Assembly: GCF_039929605.1 (NCBI RefSeq) | Contig: NZ_JBDSQX010000019.1 | Coordinates: 1-64,000 of the forward strand | Source: Pelomonas sp039929605 | GTDB taxonomy: Bacteria > Pseudomonadota > Gammaproteobacteria > Burkholderiales > Burkholderiaceae_C | Direction: 5' to 3' | DNA: 64,000 bases | Part shown: piece after piece, positions 24,587 to 33,307 of the stretch | Layout of the letters: each line of letters starts with the position of its first letter | Position numbering within the stretch: the stretch's first letter is position 1 | The notes under the pieces: generated by a model | What the model was told of the DNA's origin: nothing | Seen by the model: the letters and a program-made list of their open reading frames with translations, nothing else | Database searches by the model: none | Program-made: the position numbers and the translations under genes

Positions 24587-24745
24587 CTATAGGCGCCCCA
24601 TCAAAAACAGCACGACGACGATCAGCAAGATCAGACCGAGGCCGCCCGTGGGCCCGTAACCCCAGCTGCGGCTGTGAGGCCAGGCAGGGAGGGCGCCGAC
24701 CAGCAGCAGGACCAGCACGATGAGCAGAATGGCGCCGAGACTCAT
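24587..24745 (-). CDS. DUF3309 family small membrane protein, 52 residues
   Basis: A short frame on the minus strand from the ATG at 24745 encodes MSLGAILLIVLVLLLVGALP, then a PAWPHSRSWGYGP turn, then GGLGLILLIVVVLFLMGRL. This two-helix hairpin with the W-P-x-SR-x-WGY-x-P-xGG linker is the exact pattern of DUF3309. AAGGAG lies eight bases upstream of the ATG, a near-perfect ribosome site. The family is widespread in proteobacteria with unknown function. Confidence 0.9.
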   Translation of the reverse strand: MSLGAILLIVLVLLLVGALPAWPHSRSWGYGPTGGLGLILLIVVVLFLMGRL

Positions 24746-24972
24746 GGCGATCTCCTTGTTGTTGAGGGGTTTCGAATCAGGCGGCGCGGCCCGATGCGGG
24801 TGCGCCTTGTGCCTGAGCGGACTGTCCTCGCAAGGCTGACCGCAGGGTGTAAGACGCGACCGCGACGGCGCCCACCGCTGCTCCTACCGACGGCCCCGGC
24901 CTTGCCGCCTCATTCACGGCTATGGTTGGGCATCACGAGACGCTTCGCCGGCACCGGCGCACCGCTGCGACC
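24746..24972. other. Intergenic region upstream of DUF3309 and the TPR-GFA gene
   Basis: This divergent 227-base region must hold both promoters. No confident -35/-10 pair or operator dyad was recognised by eye. Confidence 0.4.
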
Positions 24973-25857
24973 ATGGAATTCCAACGCTTCACCGCTCCCG
25001 ACCTCGTGGCAGTTGAGGCCAGCATCGCCGAGCAGCGAGCGCAACTGGCGCTGGCGCTTCAAGCCGGCGACGACCTCGGCCTCGTCGATCACACGGCCGA
25101 CCTGGCCAGCCTGCTGACGACGGCTCGCGGCGAGGCCGAGGCGCTGCAGTTGCTGCAGGCGCAGCTCGATCGCGCCGAGCAGTTCAGCGCCTCGGAGGTG
25201 GCCGGCTGGTTCTGGAACGCCTACGCCACGGCGCTGCAATACAACGGCCTGCGCGATGAGGCCACGCCAGCTTTCGCCAAGGCGCTGGCGCTGTCACGCG
25301 CCGGCGGCTGGCTGCGCCTGCAGTCCTTCGTGCTGCAGCACTGGGGTCGCAACCTGGCCGAGCAAGGCAACCTCGATCAGGCGCAGTCGACGTTCGAAGA
25401 AGCGCTGAGCCTTCGTCGCCAGCTGGATGACCCGCGCGCCGCCTTCACCGAACGCGCGCTGGCCGGCCTGGCCGAGCTGCGCGAACTGCGCAAGCAGAGG
25501 CTTCACGGCGCCTGCCACTGCGGCGCCGTGCGCCTGACGCTGCCGTCCCTGCCCGAGAAGGCCACGCGCTGCAACTGCTCGCTCTGCCGCCGCCTCGGCG
25601 GGCTGTGGGCTTACTACGAGTTCGGCACCGTGACGGTGGAGGGCCATCCCGAGCACACGACGGGCTACGTCTGGGGTGACAAGACGCTGCGCACCGTGCG
25701 CTGCAGCCACTGCGGCTGCGTGACGCACTGGGAACCGCTCGTGCCCGAGGCCGGCGCGCGGCACGGCGTGAACCTGAACAACTTCGACCCGCAAGTGGTG
25801 GCGGCGGTGCAGGTGAGGCGCTTCGATGGGGCGCAGACGTGGACTTTTCTGGATTGA
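24973..25857 (+). CDS. Fusion protein: TPR-like N-terminus plus GFA/CENP-V zinc domain
   Basis: 294 residues from the ATG at 24973; an in-frame ATG at 24922 would add 17 basic residues without homology to either domain. Residues about 1-170 are helical repeats (TALQYNGLRDEATPAFAKALALSR, NLAEQGNLDQAQSTFEEALSLRRQ) of TPR type. From residue about 177 a GFA domain begins: HGACHCGAVRLTL, CNCSLCRRLGG and CSHCGCVTHWEP supply the cysteines for the two structural/catalytic zinc sites. GFA proteins resemble glutathione-dependent formaldehyde-activating enzyme, but most are uncharacterised. The fusion with TPR repeats is unusual. Confidence 0.85.
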   Translation: MEFQRFTAPDLVAVEASIAEQRAQLALALQAGDDLGLVDHTADLASLLTTARGEAEALQLLQAQLDRAEQFSASEVAGWFWNAYATALQYNGLRDEATPAFAKALALSRAGGWLRLQSFVLQHWGRNLAEQGNLDQAQSTFEEALSLRRQLDDPRAAFTERALAGLAELRELRKQRLHGACHCGAVRLTLPSLPEKATRCNCSLCRRLGGLWAYYEFGTVTVEGHPEHTTGYVWGDKTLRTVRCSHCGCVTHWEPLVPEAGARHGVNLNNFDPQVVAAVQVRRFDGAQTWTFLD

Positions 25858-26010
25858 GACGCGGGAGGAAAAGAAAGGCGGGAACGCCATAGCGCCCTCG
25901 CTTGACACCGGTGCGAGCGGCGCGAACGACGTAGTCCGAAGGCGTGCGTTCGTTGGCGCACAGACGCTCCACCGCAGCCGGTCCAAGCTCCCTCTCGGGA
26001 GTTTCAACAC

Positions 26011-26343
26011 ATGGCCATTCACCACGCGCTGTCGGGAGAGCTGATCAACATTCGGCCGCTCGGCCGCGCAATCGCCGCCGCCCGGACCACCACGCTGTAC
26101 AAGACCCAGCGCCTTGAGGTGTTTCGCATCATCTTGCTCGCAGGCAAGGAGATGCGCGAGCACGCGGTTGTCGGCGAGTTGACGGTGCAGTGCCTTGAAG
26201 GCAGCGTCGAATTCTCTGTCGGGACCAACCGCGACGTCATGCGGGCGGGCGACCTCAAATGCCTTGCAGGCGGAAGTCCTCATGCCCTCAGGGCCATCGA
26301 AGACACGTCCATCTTGGTCACCTTGCTGCTTCACGGTGCTTGA
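26011..26343 (+). CDS. Small cupin-domain protein
   Basis: 110 residues. Single cupin barrel: LYKTQRLEVFRIILLAGKEMREHAVVGELTVQCLEGSVEF carries motif 1 with a glutamate and one histidine, and GDLKCLAGGSPHALRAIEDTSILVTLLL is motif 2 with one histidine. The metal ligand set is incomplete compared with the standard two-His-one-Glu-plus-His, so binding of a metal is uncertain. CTCTCGGGAG lies upstream. It precedes the sdhB remnant and nitric oxide reductase; similar cupins accompany nitrogen-oxide response genes in some betaproteobacteria, but that link is inference. Confidence 0.8.
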   Translation: MAIHHALSGELINIRPLGRAIAAARTTTLYKTQRLEVFRIILLAGKEMREHAVVGELTVQCLEGSVEFSVGTNRDVMRAGDLKCLAGGSPHALRAIEDTSILVTLLLHGA

Positions 26344-26516
26344 GCGGTGTGCATCGTTGGCCCATGTTCGATACGGAGCTGCCCCGATGCATGACGTCGT
26401 CGTCTGCATCGTCGAACTATCGGGGCCGCCTGGGTTGTTCGGCTGCTTTGCTCTTTCACGGGTGAATGCGCGTGCGCGCCATTCACGAAGCCCTCGCATG
26501 CACTGGGAAGGTTCGC

Positions 26517-26705
26517 ATGAAGTACTCCATCTATCGCTTCAATCCGGAGCAAGACCGCAAGCCCTACATCGGCGACGGCGACCGCGTGCTGCTGGACGTG
26601 GCCCACACGACACGCATGAACTGCACCGAGGTCTGCCCGAAGGGGCTCGCGCCGCCACAGGCGATTGAAAGCATCCGGCTGACGATGGCGGGGGTTGCGC
26701 TGTGA
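26517..26705 (+). pseudogene. Internally deleted succinate dehydrogenase iron-sulfur subunit (sdhB-like remnant)
   Basis: A 62-residue frame from the ATG at 26517 joins the normal N-terminus of SdhB/FrdB (MKYSIYRFNPEQDRKPYI) to its normal C-terminus (HTTRMNCTEVCPKGLAPPQAIESIRLTM). About 170 residues carrying the [2Fe-2S] cysteines and most [4Fe-4S]/[3Fe-4S] ligands are absent; only the last CxxxCP remains. An electron-transfer function is therefore not possible. The frame is intact and its stop overlaps the norB GTG start by four bases, so it may now serve as a translational leader for norB. Confidence 0.75.
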
Positions 26706-29011
26706 GCGCCGCAGTCGAGACGCAGAGCGTCGCAGCGCAGCCAGTGGCCGAGGACGACGGCCCGCTGTCGTGCTGGTGGTTGCGCGCCGTGGCGATCGTG
26801 ATGGTGTTCGGCTTTGCGGGGCTGATCCTGATCACGACGCTCTCGTACCGCAACGCGCCGCCAATCCCGGCACGGGTGGTCGATCCGAATGGCGCGTTGG
26901 TGTTCACCGCCGACGATGTGGGCGAAGGCCAGGCGGTGTTCCTGCGCTACGGCCTGATGGCCAACGGCAGCATCTGGGGGCACGGCGCCTACCTCGGCCC
27001 GGACTTCTCGGCCGCTGCCCTGCACCGCATGGGCTTGGTCACGGCCACGGCCATCGCGAGCGAACAGCAGCACCAGGCTGTCGGGTCTCTGAGCCGCAGC
27101 CAGGCCGCGGCGGTGCAGGCGGAGGCGATCGTGTCGTTGAAGACGAACCGCTACGACGAGGCCTCGGGGACGCTGCAGTTCACCGACGCACAAGCGACGG
27201 CCTTCAACGAGGAAATTGCGCATTGGGCCGGCTACTTTCACGACCCGGCGCGCAACGCTGGACTGAAGGCGGACCTCATCACCGACCCGACCGAGCTGCG
27301 TCAGTTCACCGCATTCGTCACGTGGGCGGCCTGGGCGTCGGTGGCGGCGCGGCCAGGCGAAGCGCACTCCTACACGAACAACTTTCCCTACGACCCGAGC
27401 GTCGGCAATGTGGCGATTTCGGGCGCGCTGCTGTGGAGCGCCATCAGCCTGATGGTGTTGCTCGCAGGAATATCCGCCGTGTTGCTGGCGTTCGGCAAGT
27501 TCGACTATTTGGGGTGGATCACCCGCGGCCATGACGTCAAGCCGCAGATGCTGCCCGGGCGATCCAGCCGCGGGCAAGACGCGCTCGTGAAATTCTTCGT
27601 GGTCGTGGCACTGCTGCTGTTGGCGCAGGCGCTCGTGGGCGGCGCCGTCGCCCACTACCGCGCCGATCCGGGCAGCTTCTATGGCTTCCAGCTCGAACGC
27701 ATCTTTCCCAGCAACTTGATGCGCACCTGGCATCTGCAACTGGCGATCTTCTGGATCGCGACCGCCTACGTCGCCGCTGCGTTGTTCCTGGGCCGCTCAC
27801 TGCGAACCGACGAGCCGCGCTGGCTGGCCGGTTGGACGCATGTGCTCTTCGCCGCGTTCGCGGTCGTCATCTTCGGCAGCCTGCTCGGGGAATGGGCCGG
27901 CATCGCGCAACTTCTCGGGTCGCTGTGGTTCTGGCTCGGCAACCAGGGCTGGGAGTACCTCGAGCTCGGGCGCGTCTGGCAAGTGCTTCTGGTCGTGGGG
28001 CTGTTCGTCTGGTTCGCGCTGCTGTGGTCGCTGGTGCGCTCGCGTGCGCTGGCCGACCGCGCCGCCCAGCCGATCGTCAGGATGTTCCTGGTGGCGGCAC
28101 TGGCGATCCCGGTGTTCTACGTGCCGGCCATGTTCTTCGGCGCCAAGACCAACTACACCGTGGTCGACACCTGGCGCTTCTGGATCATCCATCTGTGGGT
28201 CGAAGGCTTCTTCGAGTTCTTCGCGACGACCGTTGTGGCCCTGACCTTCTACCAGCTCGGCCTGACGCGCCGCAACGTGGCGCTGAGAGTGATCTACCTC
28301 GACGCGATCCTGTACTTCCTCGGCGGGCTGATGGGCACCGGCCACCACTGGTACTTCACCGGCCAGACGAACGCCAACATGGCCCTGTCGGCGCTGTTCT
28401 CGGCGCTGGAGGTGGTGCCGCTGACCTTGCTGACGCTCGACGCGTGGGACTTCGTGCGCACGACGCGCGGGGACCGTGACGCTGCGGGCAAGCAGATGGT
28501 TATCCCGCACAAATGGACGTTCTACTTCCTGATGGCCGTGGGCTTCTGGAACTTCGTCGGTGCGGGCATGTTGGGCTTCTTGATCAACCTGCCGATCGTC
28601 AGCTACTACGAGGTCGGCACCTTGCTGACGCCCAACCACGGGCACGCCGCCATGATGGGTGTGTTCGGCATGCTGGCGATCGCGCTGATGGTGTTCGTGC
28701 TGCGGCAGACGAGCAGCGAGGCGCGCTGGCCGGGCATCGAGAAGTACATCCGCTGCGCCTTCTGGGGCACCAACGTCGGCCTGGCGATGATGGTGTTGAT
28801 GAGCCTGTTTCCGGGCGGGCTGCTGCAGGTCTGGGACGTGCTGGAGAACGGCTACTGGCATGCACGCAGCCTGGACTACATCGGCAGCGAACGATCGCAC
28901 CTGATCGAGTGGCTGCGCATGCCGGGCGACGTTGTCTTCATCGTGTTCGGCGCCGTTCCGCTGGTGATCGCGGCGACCAAGTGCTACTTGAATCTGCGTG
29001 CACAGCGGTGA
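26702..29011 (+). CDS. norB: Quinol-dependent nitric oxide reductase (qNor), single-subunit
   Basis: 769 residues from a GTG start. The extended N-terminal region with one helix and a periplasmic domain (residues about 50-235) is the fused NorC-like part of qNor. The NorB core follows with about 13 helices. Metal ligands visible: His344 (HLQLAIFW), His497 with Glu501/Glu505 (HLWVEGFFEFF), His548-His549 (GTGHHWYF) and His646/His648 (NHGHAAMMGVFGM) for hemes b, b3 and FeB. It reduces two NO to N2O with quinol electrons, in denitrification or NO detoxification. No nitrite reductase or norC is nearby, favouring detoxification. Coupled to the upstream sdhB remnant. Confidence 0.95.
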   Translation: MSAAVETQSVAAQPVAEDDGPLSCWWLRAVAIVMVFGFAGLILITTLSYRNAPPIPARVVDPNGALVFTADDVGEGQAVFLRYGLMANGSIWGHGAYLGPDFSAAALHRMGLVTATAIASEQQHQAVGSLSRSQAAAVQAEAIVSLKTNRYDEASGTLQFTDAQATAFNEEIAHWAGYFHDPARNAGLKADLITDPTELRQFTAFVTWAAWASVAARPGEAHSYTNNFPYDPSVGNVAISGALLWSAISLMVLLAGISAVLLAFGKFDYLGWITRGHDVKPQMLPGRSSRGQDALVKFFVVVALLLLAQALVGGAVAHYRADPGSFYGFQLERIFPSNLMRTWHLQLAIFWIATAYVAAALFLGRSLRTDEPRWLAGWTHVLFAAFAVVIFGSLLGEWAGIAQLLGSLWFWLGNQGWEYLELGRVWQVLLVVGLFVWFALLWSLVRSRALADRAAQPIVRMFLVAALAIPVFYVPAMFFGAKTNYTVVDTWRFWIIHLWVEGFFEFFATTVVALTFYQLGLTRRNVALRVIYLDAILYFLGGLMGTGHHWYFTGQTNANMALSALFSALEVVPLTLLTLDAWDFVRTTRGDRDAAGKQMVIPHKWTFYFLMAVGFWNFVGAGMLGFLINLPIVSYYEVGTLLTPNHGHAAMMGVFGMLAIALMVFVLRQTSSEARWPGIEKYIRCAFWGTNVGLAMMVLMSLFPGGLLQVWDVLENGYWHARSLDYIGSERSHLIEWLRMPGDVVFIVFGAVPLVIAATKCYLNLRAQR

Positions 29012-29174
29012 GCGCAAAGCCGTCGAACTCTTGCGCCGCGCTTGACTCTCTGCGGATTCGACAACAGCCGCCCAACGCGCCTGCGCGGCCAACGCGGCGA
29101 ACACGGCGCTGCAGCGTCATGCGGCCCCGGTGGCCGGCGCCATGACCGGGGCCGGCTTAGGTTGAAAAGCCCGC

Positions 29175-29205
29175 TTGACCTTGCCATCGTGGCAAGCTTG
29201 ACGAT
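29175..29205 (+). promoter_or_regulatory. MerR/CueR-type promoter of copA with 19-bp spacer and operator dyad
   Basis: TTGACC (29175-29180) and GACGAT (29200-29205) are separated by 19 bases, the over-long spacing typical of MerR-family promoters. Within the spacer lies a perfect dyad, CTTGCCA-TCG-TGGCAAG (29180-29196), matching the CueR operator style. The -10 ends only six bases before the copA ATG at 29212, so the transcript start would coincide with the start codon. The local cueR gene lies just downstream of copA. Confidence 0.85.
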
Positions 29206-29211
29206 GCCGAC

Positions 29212-31413
29212 ATGAACACAGCCATCTCCGCGCCCATTCCTTCCTCCGCCCTGCACGACGTGACGCTGCAGGTCGGTGGCATGACCTGCGCGTCCTGCGT
29301 GCGCCGCGTCGAGAAGGCATTGCAGGCCGTGCCCGGCGTGCAGGCCGCCAGCGTCAACCTCGCGACCGAGAAGGCCTCGGTACAGGCGCTGCCCAATGTG
29401 CCGGTTGCGGCACTGACGGCCGCGCTGGGCAAGGCCGGCTACCCGGCCACCGTGGTGGAGGCCGCCGCGCCACCTGCGGCTGAGCCCGCCGGCGGCCTGC
29501 CCGTCTGGTGGCCGGTGGCTGCCGGTGCGGTGCTGACGCTGCCCCTGATGCTGCCGATGCTGCTGGGCCTGATGCTGCCCGGCTGGCTGCAGCTGCTGCT
29601 GGCCACGCCGGTGCAGTTCGTGCTCGGCGCGCGCTTTTACCGTGCCGGCTGGCACGCGCTGCGCGCCGGCAGCGGCAACATGGACTTGCTGGTGGCGCTG
29701 GGCACGTCGGCGGCCTACGGGCTGTCGCTGTGGCTGCTGCTGAGCCACCCCGGCCATGCCCATCTGTACTTCGAGGCCTCGGCCGCCGTCATCACGCTGG
29801 TGCTGTTAGGCAAGTGGCTGGAGCAGCGCGCCAAGCGCCAGACGACCGACGCCATCCGTGCGCTCAACGCGCTGCGGCCCACGACGGCGCGCGTGCTGCG
29901 CGGCGAGGCGGAGGTCGAGGTACCGGTGGCCGACGTGCGTGTGGACGACGTGGTTGTCGTGCGGCCCGGTGACCGCATCCCGGTGGACGGCGAGATCGCG
30001 TCGGGCGAGAGCCATGTGGACGAGTCGCTGATCACCGGCGAGAGCCTGCCCGTGGCCAAGGCGCCGGGCGACCGCGTGACCGGCGGCGCCATCAACGCCG
30101 AGGGCACGCTGACCGTGCGCACCATGGCCATCGGCGCTGAGACGACGCTGGCGCGCATCATCCGCCTCGTTGAATCGGCGCAGGCCAGCAAGGCACCCAT
30201 CCAGCGCATCGTCGACCGCGTCAGCGCCGTCTTCGTGCCGGTGGTGCTGGCCATCGCCGCACTGACCTTCCTCGGCTGGTGGCTGCATGCGGGCGACGTC
30301 GAGCAGGCGTTGATCAACGCGGTGGCGGTGCTCGTCATCGCCTGCCCCTGCGCGCTGGGCCTGGCGACGCCCACCACGCTGATGGCCGGCACCGGCGTCG
30401 CCGCGCGGCAAGGCATCCTCATCAAGGACGTCGAAGCGCTGGAGCTGGCGCACGCCGTCACGGTGGTCGGCTTCGACAAGACCGGCACGCTGACGCTGGG
30501 CCAACCCGGCGTGGTGGCCGTGGAGCCGGCCGCAGGCGTGGACCGGGCCGAGGTGCTGGCGCTGGCCGCCGCGTTGCAGCGCGCCAGCAGCCACCCGCTG
30601 GCCATGGCCGTGCAGCAGCAGGCGCAGGCCGAGCGGCTGGCCGTGCCGGCCGCCACCGAGACCGGCGCGCTGCCCGGCCGTGGCGTGCAGGGCCGCGTGC
30701 AAGGCCGAGCGCTGGCGCTGGGCAGCACGCGGCTGCTGCGCGAGCGCGGCCTGCAAGCCGGTGCCCTGGCAGAAGTGGCACAGCGGCTGGAGGACGAGGG
30801 CCGCACGGTGTCATGGCTGCTGGCCGACGACGCGGTGCTGGGTCTGCTCGCCTTTGGCGACCGCGTGAAGGACACGGCCGCGGCGGCCATTGCCGAGCTG
30901 CACTCGCGCGGCATACGCACCGTCATGCTGACCGGCGACAGCCACGGCGCGGCGGCCGGCGTCGCCCAGGCGCTGGGCATCGTCGAGGTGCACGCCGAGG
31001 TGTTGCCGGCCGACAAGGCCGCAGCGGTGCAGCGGCTGCGCGAGGGCGGCACCGTCGTCGCCTTCGTGGGCGACGGCCTCAACGACGGGCCGGCGCTGGC
31101 CGCCGCGTCGGTAGGCTTTGCGATGGCGGGCGGTGCCGATGTGGCGACCGAGGCGGCCGGCATCACGCTGATGCGCGGCGACCTGCGGCTGGTGGCCGAC
31201 GCGCTGGACATCTCGCGCCGCACGCTGGCCAAGATACGGCAAGGCCTGTTCTGGGCGTTTGCGTACAACGTCATCGGCATTCCGCTCGCGGCGGCGGGGC
31301 TACTGAACCCGGTCATCGCCGGCGCGGCGATGGCGTTCAGCAGCGTCAGCGTGGTGGCCAACGCGCTGACGCTGAAGCGCTGGCGCGGCACGGCCAAGGA
31401 CAACCGGCCATGA
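29212..31413 (+). CDS. copA: Copper-exporting P1B-type ATPase
   Basis: 733 residues. One N-terminal heavy-metal domain with GMTCASC (Cys26, Cys29), then eight membrane helices. The metal-binding CPC lies in helix six (ACPCALGLATP, Cys378-Pro-Cys380), preceded by the actuator motif TGES. The phosphorylation site is DKTGTLT (Asp422), with SSHPLA (His-Pro of the N-domain), MLTGDS and GDGLNDGPALA. CPC plus the C-terminal YN and M-x-x-SS helices (AYNVIGIPLAAAG, MAFSSVSVV) indicate Cu(I)/Ag(I) specificity. It pumps cytosolic copper to the periplasm. Overlaps cueR by four bases; expressed from the CueR-type promoter directly upstream. Confidence 0.95.
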   Translation: MNTAISAPIPSSALHDVTLQVGGMTCASCVRRVEKALQAVPGVQAASVNLATEKASVQALPNVPVAALTAALGKAGYPATVVEAAAPPAAEPAGGLPVWWPVAAGAVLTLPLMLPMLLGLMLPGWLQLLLATPVQFVLGARFYRAGWHALRAGSGNMDLLVALGTSAAYGLSLWLLLSHPGHAHLYFEASAAVITLVLLGKWLEQRAKRQTTDAIRALNALRPTTARVLRGEAEVEVPVADVRVDDVVVVRPGDRIPVDGEIASGESHVDESLITGESLPVAKAPGDRVTGGAINAEGTLTVRTMAIGAETTLARIIRLVESAQASKAPIQRIVDRVSAVFVPVVLAIAALTFLGWWLHAGDVEQALINAVAVLVIACPCALGLATPTTLMAGTGVAARQGILIKDVEALELAHAVTVVGFDKTGTLTLGQPGVVAVEPAAGVDRAEVLALAAALQRASSHPLAMAVQQQAQAERLAVPAATETGALPGRGVQGRVQGRALALGSTRLLRERGLQAGALAEVAQRLEDEGRTVSWLLADDAVLGLLAFGDRVKDTAAAAIAELHSRGIRTVMLTGDSHGAAAGVAQALGIVEVHAEVLPADKAAAVQRLREGGTVVAFVGDGLNDGPALAAASVGFAMAGGADVATEAAGITLMRGDLRLVADALDISRRTLAKIRQGLFWAFAYNVIGIPLAAAGLLNPVIAGAAMAFSSVSVVANALTLKRWRGTAKDNRP

Positions 31414-31805
31414 ACATCGGCGAAGCCGCGCGCGCCGCAGGCGTGTCGGCCAAGATGATCCGGCACTACGAGAGCATCGGCCTGTTCGCGGCGCCCGCGC
31501 GCACGCAGGCCGGCTACCGCGTCTACGGCGAGCGCGAGCTGCACCTGCTGCGCTTCATCCGGCACTCGCGCGACCTGGGCTTTTCGCTGGAACAGATACG
31601 TGCGCTGCTGGGCCTGTGGCAGGACCGCGCCCGCCCCAGCCGCGAGGTGCGTGCGCTGGCCCAGGCCCACCTCACCGACGTGGAGGCCAAGCTCGCCGAG
31701 CTGCAAGCCATGCGCGCCACGCTGCAGCAACTGGTGCTCAGCTGCCACGGCGACGAGCGGCCCGACTGCCCGATCCTGGCGACGCTGGAGAACGGCGCGG
31801 GTTGA
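31410..31805 (+). CDS. cueR: MerR-family copper-responsive regulator CueR
   Basis: 131 residues. N-terminal winged helix (MNIGEAARAAGVSAKMIRHYESIGL), a dimerisation helix, and a C-terminal metal loop with Cys112 and Cys120 (SCHGDERPDCPI). Those two positions and their spacing are the same as in the well-studied E. coli CueR, which senses Cu(I), Ag(I) and Au(I). It should activate the 19-bp-spacer promoter in front of copA and hence its own synthesis, since it is the second gene of that operon (ATGA overlap). Confidence 0.93.
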   Translation: MNIGEAARAAGVSAKMIRHYESIGLFAAPARTQAGYRVYGERELHLLRFIRHSRDLGFSLEQIRALLGLWQDRARPSREVRALAQAHLTDVEAKLAELQAMRATLQQLVLSCHGDERPDCPILATLENGAG

Positions 31806-31864
31806 CTAACGACCCACTCGAACGCGCTATCGTTGGCCATCGCCATCCCCTGCAGGTTTTCAAG

Positions 31865-32317
31865 ATGCGCCTCTGCCTCCTCGCTCCCCTCGCCGCCCTG
31901 GCCCTGGCCGCCGCGCCCGCCGCCCAGGCCACCTCCTTCTCTTCGTCTGCTGCGGGCGCCGGTTCGGCCTCGTCGGGCAGCGTGTCCGACTCCTTCAAGG
32001 CTTCGTCCGGCAGCAGCGCCGGTGGCGACAGACGCGCCGAAGGCCGCTACCGCGTCACCGAAGTGGCCCAGGCCGATGCCGGCAAGCTGCGGCTGACGCT
32101 GGCCCGCGACGGCGCCGCCAACGCGAACGACACCGTCGAGCTGACACTGCCTCAGCAGGCGCTCGCCGCACGTGCCGTCAACGTCGGCGACGAGGTGCAG
32201 GCCACACCCCAGCCCTATGGCACCGCCTTCGCGCATGCCGACACCGGCCAGGCCTTCTTCTTGGTGCTGGAAGACGCCTGGGCACGCGAGCTGGCCGCCA
32301 AAGTCGTGACCCCTTGA
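31865..32317 (+). CDS. Hypothetical secreted protein preceding a DUF2145 gene
   Basis: 150 residues from the ATG at 31865. Signal peptide MRLCLLAPLAALALAAAPAAQA, a serine/alanine-rich low-complexity linker (residues about 22-57), and a small beta domain (EGRYRVTEVAQADAGKLRLTLARDG, VELTLPQQALAARAVNVGDEV). Family not recognised. The stop overlaps the TTG start of the DUF2145 gene by four bases, so the two secreted proteins probably act together. Confidence 0.75.
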   Translation: MRLCLLAPLAALALAAAPAAQATSFSSSAAGAGSASSGSVSDSFKASSGSSAGGDRRAEGRYRVTEVAQADAGKLRLTLARDGAANANDTVELTLPQQALAARAVNVGDEVQATPQPYGTAFAHADTGQAFFLVLEDAWARELAAKVVTP

Positions 32318-33198
32318 TCCGTTCGCCGTGGGCGGCCGGCCTGCTGGCCGCCGCCAGTGCCGCCCACGCCGGGTCGTCACTGCCGCAGGGCTGCGACCGC
32401 CCGGTCTCCATCACGGCGGGCCAGCAGGATCGCCTGCTGCGTTTCGCCGCCGTCATCCGCGCAGCACTCGCCGCCTCGGGCGCCCAGGCCGCGCTGATCG
32501 CCCGCTCGGGCACCGACCTGTCCCGCTTCGGCCTGCGCTACTCGCACGCCGCCGTCGCGCTGGCCGACGGGCTGGACACCCCCTGGGCCGTGCGCCAGCT
32601 CTACTACGCCTGCGCCGAGGGCCAGGCACGCCTGTTCGACCAAGGCCTGGCCGGCTTTGTCACCGGCAGCGACGACGCGCAGATCGGCTATGTCAGCCTG
32701 CTGCTGCTACCGCCCGAGGCCGCCGCGCCGCTCGCCGCCGCCGCGCTGGACAAGGGCATCGCACTGGGCCTGCTGAACGCGCGCTACAGCGCCAACGCCT
32801 ACCCCTTCAGCACCGACTTCCAGAACTGCAACCAGTGGGTGGCCGAGCTGCTCGCCGCGTCCACTGCCGGCATGACAGCGCGTGCCGACGCCCAGGCCTG
32901 GCTGCGGCGCGAGGGCTATGCGCCCGGGCCGGTGCACGCCTCACCCTGGCTGATGCTGGCGGGCCACTTCGTGCCCTGGCTGCATTTCAGCGACCACCCG
33001 GCCGAGCAGCTCAATGCGGGCGCGGTGCAGACCAGCCTGCCCGACAGCGTCGAGGCCTTTGCGCTGCAGCGCTGGCCCACGACGCGGCGCATCGAGTTCT
33101 GCCACGGGCCGCAGGGTGTGGTGGTGCGCGAAGGCGGCGCGCCGCTGGCGGCAGGCTGCGTGGCGCAGGACGGTGACACGGTGACGGCGTTCAATTGA
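32314..33198 (+). CDS. DUF2145 family secreted protein
   Basis: 294 residues from a TTG start at 32314, which provides the signal sequence (WAAGLLAAASAAHA). Key blocks: FGLRYSHAAVAL and STDFQNCNQWVAELLA, giving a His and an Asn-Cys-Asn motif conserved in DUF2145. The arrangement recalls NlpC/P60-type amidase folds (Cys-His), so a periplasmic peptidase or amidase role is possible but not established. A late cysteine pair (EFCHGPQG, AAGCVAQ) may form a disulfide. Translationally coupled to the preceding small secreted protein. Confidence 0.85.
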   Translation: MIRSPWAAGLLAAASAAHAGSSLPQGCDRPVSITAGQQDRLLRFAAVIRAALAASGAQAALIARSGTDLSRFGLRYSHAAVALADGLDTPWAVRQLYYACAEGQARLFDQGLAGFVTGSDDAQIGYVSLLLLPPEAAAPLAAAALDKGIALGLLNARYSANAYPFSTDFQNCNQWVAELLAASTAGMTARADAQAWLRREGYAPGPVHASPWLMLAGHFVPWLHFSDHPAEQLNAGAVQTSLPDSVEAFALQRWPTTRRIEFCHGPQGVVVREGGAPLAAGCVAQDGDTVTAFN

Positions 33199-33307
33199 AG
33201 ACTGCGCGCTTGTCTTGCCGGCACTCGTTCAAACGTCGTGGTGGCATGCACGTCGCTGAGCCCAGGCTGTTTGGGTGGCGGCGGCTGACCCATAAAAAGG
33301 AGTTGAG

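Noticed and set aside
26466..26516. A longer start for the sdhB-like ORF
   Set aside because: The upstream 17 codons are unrelated to SdhB, whereas the ATG at 26517 begins exactly at the conserved SdhB N-terminus.
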